From Lineus longissimus (taxonomy: Eukaryota > Nemertea > Pilidiophora > Heteronemertea > Lineidae), in assembly GCF_910592395.1 (NCBI RefSeq), contig NC_088311.1, positions 12,338,501 through 12,402,500 on the forward strand: a DNA stretch of 64,000 nt, read 5' to 3'. Made by a program: the position numbers and the translations under genes. The stretch's first letter is position 1. Every line of letters starts with the position of its first letter. Shown in pieces: positions 11,086 to 20,500 of the stretch. The notes under the pieces are model-generated. The model was not told the DNA's origin and did not search any database. It saw nothing but the letters and a program-made list of their open reading frames with translations.

Positions 11086-11110
11086 AACGTCTGGCTTTGC
11101 GCCAGACGTT
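11086..11110. repeat. Perfect 10-bp hairpin
   Basis: AACGTCTGGC, a five-base loop TTTGC, then GCCAGACGTT. It lies just after the second copy of the 134-bp repeat. Confidence 0.8.
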
Positions 11111-11810
11111 GAGACTAATAAGTGAAGAACTAACAGGTAAAGAACTTCTACTTGCGCGAGACTGATCTGATAAAATTATCATTGCAGAGACTACGGTGAC
11201 GTACACATATATTTTTTACAATCAAAAATGCCCTCAAAAGACGAAATGGAATGATTATTTTATTGATATTTCCTACTATATACCTTCCGATTATCACTTT
11301 ATACAAATAGATCGGCGTTAGGTCGCATGCTTTTCTTTCCTGGTGACACTATAAAGCAAAATAGTTGCAACCCCGTAAATGCGCTATAAGTCCAATAATA
11401 AGTGACGGTGACCCGTTATAAATGTTTCGCCAGCTTCGCTTTTTTGCCGCTACGCGGCGCGTTGGGCCCTTGCGTCTAGTATCTACGGATTTGCGCGCCA
11501 CTTATGTGACTTGAGTAGTCAAATAGTCCATCTTAGGTAATCGACTAGTACCATAGCATTAGTCTTGGCGTATGTCACCAGTTGGTTGGTCACACGCAAC
11601 TCAGTTTGTGCATAAAACCATAAACCCGGTATGTCTTATGCATGTATGTTATCTTCCAATAACCCTTACTATCAGCCAGTAATCCATTCCTGGCCTTACC
11701 CAATACAAGTATGACCGTCTTATCTCGACTTAGTTCCTGTAAGGTCATCATTGTTTACAAACACCGACGTACCTTTCCCCATTCCTGTCTACTGATCTTC
11801 AATGTTCCGC
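11111..11810. other. Left arm of the PolB element, no gene seen
   Basis: No open frame with recognisable content. GC-rich palindromic bits (CCGCTACGCGGCGCG near 11448-11462) are present. Confidence 0.35.
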
Positions 11811-12191
11811 TTACCTAGTGAATTACCCTGTCAACTACTCCCACTTACCTAGTGACATACCCTGTCAACTACTCCCACTTACCTAGTGAATTACCCTGTC
11901 AACTACTCCCACTTACCTAGTGACATACCCTGTCAACTACTCCCACTTACCTAGTGACATACCCTCTCAACTACTACCACTTACCTAGCGACATACCCTG
12001 TCAACTACTACCACTTACCTAGTGTCTTACCCTGTCAACTACTACCACTTACCTAGTGTCTTACCCTGTCAACTACTACCACTTACCTAGTGTCTTACCC
12101 TGTCAACTACTCCCACTTACCTAGTGTCTTACCCTGTCAACTACTCCTACTTGCCTTGTGTCTTACCCTATCAACTACCCCACTTGCCTAG
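11811..12191 (+). repeat. 34-bp minisatellite, about 11 copies
   Basis: The unit is of the type ACTTACCTAGTGACATACCC followed by TGTCAACTACTCCC. The first six copies mostly carry GACAT or GAATT and later ones GTCTT, so higher-order variants arose by local duplication. The array separates the coding block of the PolB element from its non-coding left arm. Confidence 0.95.
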
Positions 12192-12409
12192 TGACTTTGT
12201 GACTTACCTCATTCGTCAGAAAAATAGACATTTGGTGTCTGCATCAGTCGTCCAATGTCAAAACCTCTCTTCAATACCATTCTACACGCTATGTTGTCGT
12301 GCCTGTTCTAGTGCGCGATCCTTAGCAGGAAGATGCTGACAAAGGCTATCGATCTCTGTTTTTCTCTTGCAGGTTCTTATCCAGCCCACTTATGATCCAC
12401 TAAGTTGTC

Positions 12410-12949
12410 TCACCTCTGCTCTAGCCTCGATAAGCTCAGCATTGCAGCGTCGGCATCGTTCTTCTCCTGTATCAAACATCTGGCATTTACCAGCTCATCT
12501 TCAACCTTTGGACTCACGGTATCCTGCTTTGGCACTGTCTGGTCGATTATCTTGTCCTTCTCAGCTACTTGTTTCTGAAGACTGCGCAACTTTTTCCGCT
12601 CTGAATGACTTTGCTCTATATATTTGGCATGTTTGGGTTGCCTAACATCAGCGGGGTAGGCCAGTAACTCACGTAGCGTTCCTCTGTCTTCAACTGCGCC
12701 GTCTACACTCTGTGTTCTTAGCTGTATCTTCAATTCCTCTATTTCAGACCTCATTCGCTCGCACTCGGCGCTACTCTCTTCGAAGTCACGCTCAATCTCG
12801 TCGTATCTTTGCCTCTCGACTTCGGAGCACACTCTCAACACTCGCTGGGCACCAATGTCATATTCCCCGGCAACGACACCAACTGGGAACCCACGACGAC
12901 TCTTCGACGCAATTTCAATACGCTGCTGCTCAGTTAGTTCTCTCGGCAT
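12410..12949 (-). CDS. Small HTH/coiled-coil protein A of the PolB element
   Basis: 179 residues. The N-terminus (MPRELTEQQRIEIASKSRRG) looks like the first helices of a homeodomain-like or psq-type HTH. It is followed by a long charged coiled-coil region (about residues 40-110) and a Glu/Lys-rich tail. It starts the same way as the upstream protein B (MPKKTELTEEQMQEIQSLKG), suggesting paralogs. It lies 151 bases downstream of B on the same strand. A DNA-binding or replication-accessory role is inferred; I recognise no named family. Confidence 0.6.
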   Translation of the reverse strand: MPRELTEQQRIEIASKSRRGFPVGVVAGEYDIGAQRVLRVCSEVERQRYDEIERDFEESSAECERMRSEIEELKIQLRTQSVDGAVEDRGTLRELLAYPADVRQPKHAKYIEQSHSERKKLRSLQKQVAEKDKIIDQTVPKQDTVSPKVEDELVNARCLIQEKNDADAAMLSLSRLEQR

Positions 12950-13100
12950 TTTGTCTCACTATGTCTCTGAAATCCTAGCCTCTAAATCGAAGTTTCCCGG
13001 CACCGGAAAATACCCCCCCCCCCTACCCCGCTACATCGTCTGGTTTCCCACCTCCGATTCCCCGTGCCCTTTTCCGTCCCCGTGATCTCTTCTGACCCTC

Positions 13101-13742
13101 CTACGCCATATCAATTATACCTCGTGGCCTCTTCACTTGCTCCTCCGGTTCCTTCCTCTTGTCCACAATGAAATCCTCAGGACGACTCCCAGTACCTTTA
13201 TACACCGTGTTCTGTTCGAATTCCCGCCTGATCTTCGTACATTGACGCCCTGTCTCATACAGCTTCCATAGAATGGCGGCAACTGGTACCAGGTACATCA
13301 GTCCTTTCACCAGCCCTACATCCTCAGCCTGTTCCACGGCCGAATCCTTATTTAGCTCCTCGTCCACCAACCTCATGAATTCTGCGTCCATGGCCTCAAG
13401 GTCATAACGAACGTGATCGTCGTCGTCATCGTCCAGCCTCTCCCGTATCCTGTTCGAGATTGAAGCTAGCATGTCACTTTGTTCATCTATTGCAGCCTCC
13501 AGACCGCCAAGTCGGTCGTAGAAGTCTTTGACTGTCGGGACTACTGACCACTGCTGGGTAAAATGGTCTTGTCCTTGCACAGATAGGGCCGCTAAAGCTG
13601 TTTCCGGTACATCCTTCAATATCTTGCGTAGGCGCCCCAAGCCTATCTTGAATCTTTTCCTCACATCATCAGCGGGCTCTATTCCCTTTAGAGACTGTAT
13701 CTCTTGCATCTGCTCTTCAGTTAGCTCAGTTTTCTTAGGCAT
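13101..13742 (-). CDS. Small HTH/coiled-coil protein B of the PolB element
   Basis: 213 residues. The N-terminal segment (about residues 5-45) resembles a short HTH (TEEQMQEIQSLKG ... VRKRFKIGLGRLRKIL). The middle is acidic and coiled, with a run of six Asp. A hydrophobic stretch (GLMYLVPVAAILWKLY, about residues 150-165) could be a membrane segment or a buried helix, and the tail is basic. It lies 38 bases after the stop of the polymerase/helicase frame on the same strand. Function is unknown; the context suggests an element-encoded accessory protein. Confidence 0.6.
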   Translation of the reverse strand: MPKKTELTEEQMQEIQSLKGIEPADDVRKRFKIGLGRLRKILKDVPETALAALSVQGQDHFTQQWSVVPTVKDFYDRLGGLEAAIDEQSDMLASISNRIRERLDDDDDDHVRYDLEAMDAEFMRLVDEELNKDSAVEQAEDVGLVKGLMYLVPVAAILWKLYETGRQCTKIRREFEQNTVYKGTGSRPEDFIVDKRKEPEEQVKRPRGIIDMA

Positions 13743-13780
13743 CTTGATTCTTGGTCGTATACTCTTACCCAGAATTTCTG

Positions 13781-14206
13781 TTACACCAACTTGATGCGCC
13801 GATTGTCTGTCACCCTGTACTCTGAGGGTCTTAGGTACACCCCTGACATATCAGGGCAAATGTCTCCTTCAGATAACCCTTTGGCCGGATCCAGATAGAA
13901 CCCAGCCATGTCACCTTCACACTTCGCACATTTCCCACCCTGGCTTGCCATTTTTTCCAGGACGTCGTCGACCCTGACTGTGAAATCAGCCCATCCCACC
14001 ACCTTGACTATCGGCACCAGTGCTTCCTGAATCCTCTTTCGGATGCTCTTCTTTTGTTCTTCTGGGGCCTTGATCCTCTCAAGTTGTTCCATGAATTCGA
14101 CCCTCGATACAGCGAGGTAGGCAAGGTTAGCCCACTCCAGGTAATCGTCGGGTAATCGTCGGTAATCCAGACTTTCTGTGGGTGTTCTATTGTCAGTCCC
14201 TGACAC
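13781..14206 (-). pseudogene. PolB element: end of SF1 helicase plus Cys-rich HNH-like tail
   Basis: This frame continues the helicase of 14008-15759 after a break. It holds the last helicase motif (NLAYLAVSRVEFMEQLERI, similar to motif VI of Pif1/RecD-type SF1 helicases), then a basic helix, then GGKCAKCEGDM, which looks like the first half of an HNH/endonuclease VII-type zinc site. The break coincides with an exact 11-bp tandem duplication (GTAATCGTCGG at 14141-14151 and 14152-14162). An 11-base gain explains the frame change. It is described here only as a break; whether any RNA or protein bypasses it is unknown. Confidence 0.75.
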
Positions 14207-15759
14207 GAATGCACCGTCATCGCGTATCCCAATCTCCAGTTACATCCTTGGATGGCCCTTTCGGCAGCCTCCATCGTCACCTTGACTACGTCATTCAGCA
14301 CCAGTTCTTCTCTGTCATTTGTCCCAGGAATGGTCACCATCACATTCTGGCGTCGGCTATCTCTGGGATGATACAGCAGCGGAACCAGCTGTTCGGGGTA
14401 CTTGTTTTTGTGCTTCTGAAGCAGCAGCTTTTGAACCCTGTCCCTCACCGCCGTCCTGCTCACCACTATCAGATGATCTGGATCCCATTCCTCAAGGAAC
14501 CCGGTCCAGGGTTTAATCGGGACGGACTCCCTCATCAACCTGACCTGTACCTTGTCTGGCTGCAGACGCATCTTGGCTTTCAGCTCCCTGAGGCTGACTT
14601 CCTTTGCTCGGTGATCGGTGGCGATTTCCTCGTAATAATCGGCTTCAGCTCTTAGCCAATCATGGGGCGATTGTCCCGATATCGGGGGAGGTTGACCTTG
14701 GTCGCCGCAGCAGATGACCTGGACTGATTTCGTCTCCAGCCAGCCAAGGAACGTCTCCAAGATTGCTTTCGGGACTGTACACACTTCGTCCCATATCACG
14801 ATCCTTGGAATGTACTTTTGTCCCATCCTCTCCGGCATCCATTCTTCCTGACCACTCCATCTGAAGAAGCTATGGTAGGTCTGTGCTTTCACACCTCTGG
14901 TTTTCATCTCCTTCGCCAATCGGTGCGTCGGAGTTAAGACGAGGGGGTCGCGGTTCCTGAACACATTTGTTGCTCGTGTCTTCTTTCCGGACCCACCCCC
15001 TCCATTCAGGTAACTCAGCCTGTTCACTGACAGAGGGTCATTGGCGATAGGTGCCTGGCTGTCTTCATGATCGTTCCTGCCATGCCTGTGTTCATCCTCT
15101 GCCACATAACAGGCGTGGTCTTTTGGGGCGTATAGTGTTTCACTCTTGTCTCGCCACTGCGCTGGCAACACTGGAACAATCTCCTTGTCCTCAAGATAAC
15201 ACTCCAAGCACGATCCATCCTGGCAGAGACCACATTCTCCCTTTTCTCGGCACGCCTTTACACCAACGAGACGCTCAAAGGCAGTCTTCTTGACGTACAG
15301 CGAGTCAGTCGCCACCCTGACAGCCTCCGTTGCATCAAATCTCGTCAGCATCATCAACAGATTGATGTGAGCATAGGCCAACATTGAGGCCCTCAGGTGA
15401 GCGTACTGAGGCTGGCTTCCGTCATAATATGTTAGGATATGCCCCAGGGGACATCTCTCTGGCGCCCCCACCAGAGTACCATTCTGCCTTGTATCTCTTA
15501 CCAAATAAGCTAACTCGCCCGGGTCAGTAACAAGCCGTCTCGTCATTGTCTTTCCATCAGCTTTGGATCCCTGGGTGAACTTGCCTATCACCGAACATGC
15601 CTGATCTCTGTCCCTTGGCAACCACACCTCTTTCTGTACGTCGTAACTCACAATCACCTCAGTCACCTCCAGGTTTCTCAGAATGCCACTCTCCAGCATG
15701 TAATTAAGCAACACTGTTGGTACCCAAGCCTTCCGGAATAACCGGATGACAACTTTCAT
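14008..15759 (-). pseudogene. PolB element: C-terminal polymerase palm fused to SF1 helicase
   Basis: The first 170 residues carry the rest of a family-B-like palm: a KFTQGSKADGK block, LRASMLAYAHINLL, and ATDSLYV in the position of the usual DTDS motif C (the first Asp is Ala). A CxxC-type cluster follows (CREKGECGLCQDGSCLEC). Then comes a superfamily 1 helicase: Walker A GGGGSGKKT, motif Ia, Walker B IWDEV, motif III CCGDQGQPPPI, and YAMTVHSCQGLTI near the end. Family-B polymerases fused to a helicase are unusual. The 5' end overlaps the preceding frame (15704-15759), where the polymerase changes frame. It acts, if at all, in replication of the element. Confidence 0.8.
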
Positions 15760-17137
15760 CGAACGCCCATTCTCTCACTTTTGCGAATCCTGTCAGGTCT
15801 TTACTTAGAGGTCCATTCACTGCAACCCTGGTCATCTTATTTCCGGGATGTCCAAATCTCTGAAAGTACGGTTGGCACTCTCCATTGCCCATGAAGCTTG
15901 CTGGGTAGCAGGATTTCATGTCAATGCTCACTATATCATTAACATGGTAGGCTTCCGCATTCCACAGCCCACCATGGCCGTGCTCTACACAGGCTAGTTG
16001 TACGTCATCCAGCACGTGCACTGGGGTTGGCTTCCAACCATTTCTCTCTCGGGCCACTACGGCCGCGGCATGATTGACACCAAGAACTCTTTCGGCTAAC
16101 TCTCCCGGAGCATCCGTCAACTCTCCGCAAACTCTCACTATCTGCTCATGCATCTCTGGTGTTCTGAAAGCGCGACCGTCTTGTAGGACGAATTGGTCAA
16201 CCCCTAATTTCTTCTCATGTCCCCCCATAAGCCAAACCACCACAGGCTGACCCTCGGTTGCTTGCTGTATGGCCTCCCATACGTCCCCCTCGTATGTTAC
16301 TACTTGTCTCGAGGAGGGGAAACGGAGGTCTTTGGGCCAGGCGTGGCCGTTATGCACAATCAGCTCGATCACTCTTTGTCTCTGGGTTCGATACTTGCCG
16401 CTATTATATACGTCTTCACCGGCAATGTCCTTCAGGACAATTGCACGCCACATAATCTTTTCCAGTCTTACTACATCGTCAACAGTCGCTCCATGCTCGT
16501 GAACCTCCTCTTCCCAATTTGCGATCTTATTTTGCCGCTCTATTGACAGACCATGTCCGCGTTTGGCTCCGTCGAAGTGTTCAAGTACTCTCCGCGCGAC
16601 ACAATTAAGCTCACCAACCCTTAGGGGTGCTAGATTCGCCGGTTCGGCCGGCTCCACTGGATACAAGCCGTACACAACCGCACTCACAGGATACGCTGTC
16701 CCGTAGTATGGCCTGTCAATGCCCGTCAACTGTCCAGGCGCCGTCTCTCTCGACAGGGTAACCAATCTACCGCCCCGACGTCGGCCTTCTTTCACCGGGT
16801 CGAACTTGTCCTCAAGAAACCAATTGCCGTCAGCGCGCATACGCAAGAACTTTAACCTTAGCAGGAAGTCGCCTTCCGCAAGCTCATTCAATATCGCCGC
16901 GGCCCTTCTGTCAGTCATCTGAGCGTCCAAGATCATGCGGCCTGCCCTCAGGTTGATGCCAGCAGCAACTGGTAGGTCTCCAATATCCAGAGGATCTTCC
17001 TCTTCCTGCATCCAGGTCGAGTAAGTTGCTACTGCGCCATCAATCGCATACTGCCGTTTCGCATCCTTAACAACGTTAACCCATTGCTCGCCCTCTGGGA
17101 AAGGGATCGAGGCGGGAACTTTTCTATCGAGGTCCAT
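15704..17137 (-). pseudogene. PolB element: N-terminal part of a divergent family-B DNA polymerase
   Basis: The frame is open from 17296; I choose the ATG at 17137 (MDLDRKVPAS) because residues before it look non-coding. The protein of about 477 residues ends with polymerase motif A (VSIDMKSCYPASFMG, the DxxSLYPS type) and FGHPGNKMTRVAVNG. The polymerase then continues in the frame of 14008-15759, so there is a frameshift or small deletion near 15704-15759. I cannot identify a full exonuclease domain in the N-terminal 330 residues. It is transcribed leftward from the right TIR. An AT-rich stretch with TATATATAT (about 17358-17407) lies upstream and may hold the promoter. Confidence 0.75.
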
Positions 17138-17501
17138 TTTACTGGGGTATACCCTTGGGATTTCAAACGTCCAAATGAAAATTTTTGAGAGTCTGGGTAG
17201 ATTCTGCACCGTCAGTCTATACAAAAATGCGGTGGTGAATTGGACTTTCACAATTTTGCCCCGTGACTTATATCTGCTGTTTTTTGCGACATACAATTGT
17301 TCTAGAACATTTTGTCATGGGACATTCCCATTGCGCAAAGACACTTATCAATCGTACTATATATATATGTTATGCGGGCCTATGGCCCTTGGACTCTTAT
17401 ATATATGTAAATATCTGTGTACATAATAAACGGGGCCAAAGTTGGTGTTTTTTTGGTTCTCCCTCGTCTTTCGACCTACCTCGCCGCAGACACAAGAGTC
17501 C
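17138..17501. other. Right subterminal region of the PolB element
   Basis: It lies between the polymerase start and the right TIR. AT-rich with ATATATATG repeats at about 17357-17408. It probably contains the promoter for the leftward operon-like gene block, by inference. Confidence 0.4.
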
Positions 17502-17595
17502 TTTTTATGGGTAATGTTGTGTCTCACGCTCGCGGGAATAGGCCTGGGAGGCGTGGCGGGTCCAAACAGCTACTACGCTCAGCCCCCTTGCTGCT
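17502..17595. repeat. Right TIR of the PolB element
   Basis: Reverse complement of 5686-5779 with two mismatches over 94 bp. It ends ...CCCCCTTGCTGCT and is followed by the AACTGTGCAAAC target sequence. Confidence 0.9.
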
Positions 17596-17596
17596 A

Positions 17597-20500
17597 ACTG
17601 TGCAAACCATGATGGGTATATGTTCTACATTAAGCCTACACAGTCTACATGTACAGGCACCACTGCATCATCACATCAGGCTGAGAATAAACCTACAGTA
17701 CCTGTATATCCTGAATTTTGTGCTGACTGCATATCCAAGAATGGCTTTGCATTTCACAGGAGTTGTTACAATAGATTTACGTGCCCTGACCGAGTTGCGG
17801 CTACACACAAACGGATAGCCAAGCAGGCCAAGAAGCGTAAACAATCTAGTGTATGCCAACATGAAGATGATCTTGATACCGAACCTCGGCCACCTAGACC
17901 CAAGCGTGCGCGACAAGAGGCTGACAATATAGAACCGGCAACAGAAGCTACACGCAGAGGGCTTTTTCCCAAGCACTGTATCATTTGCGAGAAGAACCGA
18001 TACACTACTGATTATGCAGGGAGACGTAATTCGGAGAGACTGTGTCTGTGTATGACAGAGCCAGCAGCAGATACTCTAAAAGAAGCAGCCAGGAAAAAGA
18101 GAGACCATAGACTGTTGACTGAATTTGGTAATGTTTGCTTGATAGCTAAGGAGGCAAGGTATTACAACAGGTGTTATGTTTCGTATACCAAATGCGTGAC
18201 GAACAAACCACTCGCAAGAGAAGAAGAAGACGAAGATGTGAGTTATGCGTTTGAACTTTTTTGTACAAGGTTGGTTGAAAAAAGGGTTATCGAAGGTCAT
18301 GAAGTTATGAAAATGGATCAGCTGACTCGGCTGTACAAAGATACTGTATTTGAAGTGAACAATGTTGTCCCGAATTCCTGGACCTACCGCAATCAACAGC
18401 TAAAACGGCGCCTTAAGGACAAATACCCGGAATTGGTGTTTGTGAAACCACCAAAAGGACGAACTTGTGAATTTGTCTTGTACGAGCTTGATGATGACAA
18501 TGCCCCTAGGGTATTGCTACAAGTGAACAACTATAGTATGACAGAGTCTGACACAGCGACTAATACTGAAAGCAATCTGGAAACAGATGAGTTCCCTCGG
18601 TCCTTTTCAACTGATGGTGATGATGATGACAGCGACATGGTCCGGGACTTGTACGGTGCAGCTCAGTGTGTAAAAGGTGCCTTGAACTCTGCGCCACGGT
18701 TTCCTGGACCCTGGCCTCCTACTGCAGATGATTTGAGTGATGAAGCAGCTTACAAAATGATACCGCCTTGTCTCTACAACTTTCTGGCATGGTGCTCTGG
18801 AGTGAGTGAAGAATTGAAAACAGATGGCTTTGTAAAAACAAGTCCTGGTGTCAGGTAAACTGCTTGCCATTTGTCAGGACATTGTATATTTCAGTTCCAA
18901 AGGACGAAAAGTAACGCCAAAGCACTACATTCTTGCTATGACAATGCGTCACCTCACCGGGTCATCTGAGGTGATAGGACTGCTCAATGGCTTGAGACAT
19001 TCTATTTCCCATTCCTCCGTCCTCGAATACGACACTGTACTTGCAAAGAAAGAAGCCAAGTCAGCTAATGATGTACCAACGGGCATGACCAAAGGCAATC
19101 CCACAACATTGGTTTATGATAACAATGACTTTGGCGAGGAGACCCTTACGGGGGCTGGAACGACACATAATACTAATGGTATTATGTATGATTCAGAGTC
19201 AGACTGAGAGAGGCACGGAAGACATTGGGCATGATGATGATGCACAATCACAGTCACTGAAGAGAACCAAAAAAAGGACACTTTCGCCCCCTCCAAAAGA
19301 CATAGTGGCCTACCACAGCAGCAAGAAGAGGAAGGGGCCACCAAAATTTGACAGCGACATTCCTGCTGTGAGTGACGATTGTGAGAAATACCCACGAGCA
19401 TTTGACACTGCGTTCATTGTTTCAAAGTTGCCTGAAGTAGCCAGTGCTGACTTACCAGGATGGACCGGGTTCAATACCATCATGCACCAGGAGATCAAGG
19501 GAAAGAGCAATATAGCCTACTTGCCTATCATCGATGCACCTGCTACTGAAATGTCCACAGTGAACACTGTCCTTCAAAAGAGCGTAGATTATGCCGACAA
19601 GTTGGAGTTGCAGAATGTCGTTGTTGTTTTCGACCAAGCCATCTACAGCAAAGCCCAGCAAATCAGATGGAAGAATGCTCTCTATCGTGAGCGTCTCATC
19701 ATACGACTCGGGGGTTTCCACACCACAATGTGTTACCTGTCTGTTCTTGGGAAACGATTTAAAGACTCTGGTCTGAAAGACATTTTGATTGAATCTGGTG
19801 CTGTAGCTGAGGGATCTATCAATGGAGTATTTAGTGGGCATCATTATAACAGAAGCATGCGTTGTCACAAGTTGGTTTATGAGGAAATGCAGAGGCTCTG
19901 CTGGCAAGCGTTCCTTGACAGTCTTGGATCAGATGAGAGGGAGTTTTTTACTAATCTTGGAATGGAGTTACACAACGTCTGTTCAGATCCTGAATCATTC
20001 AAGGAAATCGTAAAAGGTCAGGAGTTTCAGGGAATGGCTGACGAGTTCGCAGTATTCGTCAGTGATAGGTCAAGCAAAAGTGACACATTTGCCTATTGGC
20101 ATTCGTACCTTGAGATGGTGGAGACGTTGCTGTTGTTCGTCAGGGCAACCAGAGAAGGAGACTGGTATCTACACCTTTCTAGTCTGAAAAAGATGATTGC
20201 CTGGTTCTTCGCGTATGATAAATTCAACTATGCTCGCTATGCGCCCGTGTATCTGATGGAAATGGCAAACCTTCAGAAGACACATCCCCAAGCGTACAGA
20301 CAGCTCTCTGATGGAGGATTTGTGGTCCAAAGTCAAGAAAACTATGGATTTTCGTCTATTGCCTGTGATCAGTCAATTGAACAAACAGTCAATAGAGACT
20401 CAAAAACAAAAGGTGGCCTAACAGGGATAACACTAAGCAAGGGAGCTGTTCATCGGTGGGTTCTGGCTCATTCTGCCAGAGCACAGATTAGCAAGAGATG

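Larger units (their letters stand above)
5686..17595. mobile_element. 11.9-kb self-replicating-type element: TIRs, PolB-SF1 helicase-HNH protein, two HTH proteins
   Basis: The boundaries are 94-bp near-perfect TIRs (two mismatches) starting AGCAGCAAGGGGGCTGAGCG and ending ...CCCCCTTGCTGCT, plus a target duplication inside the Academ gene. The coding block occupies the right 5 kb on the minus strand: polymerase/helicase (13781-17137), then two small proteins (13101-13742 and 12410-12949). To its left are a 34-bp minisatellite, internal repeats, and foreign insertions (a LINE and a composite repeat at 5780-8900). AG...CT termini and a self-encoded PolB recall Polintons/Mavericks. However, I see no integrase, capsid, protease or packaging ATPase, and the polymerase is fused to a helicase. 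It may be a distinct lineage or a copy that lost its other half. The genes are frameshifted, so this copy is probably inactive. Confidence 0.8.

Noticed and set aside
11811-12191. CRISPR-like array
   Set aside because: The 34-bp units are directly tandem with no spacers, and the organism is a eukaryote.
15704-15759. Programmed ribosomal frameshift joining the two polymerase frames
   Set aside because: No convincing slippery heptamer or downstream structure is visible, and another frame break further on is an evident duplication, so decay is simpler.
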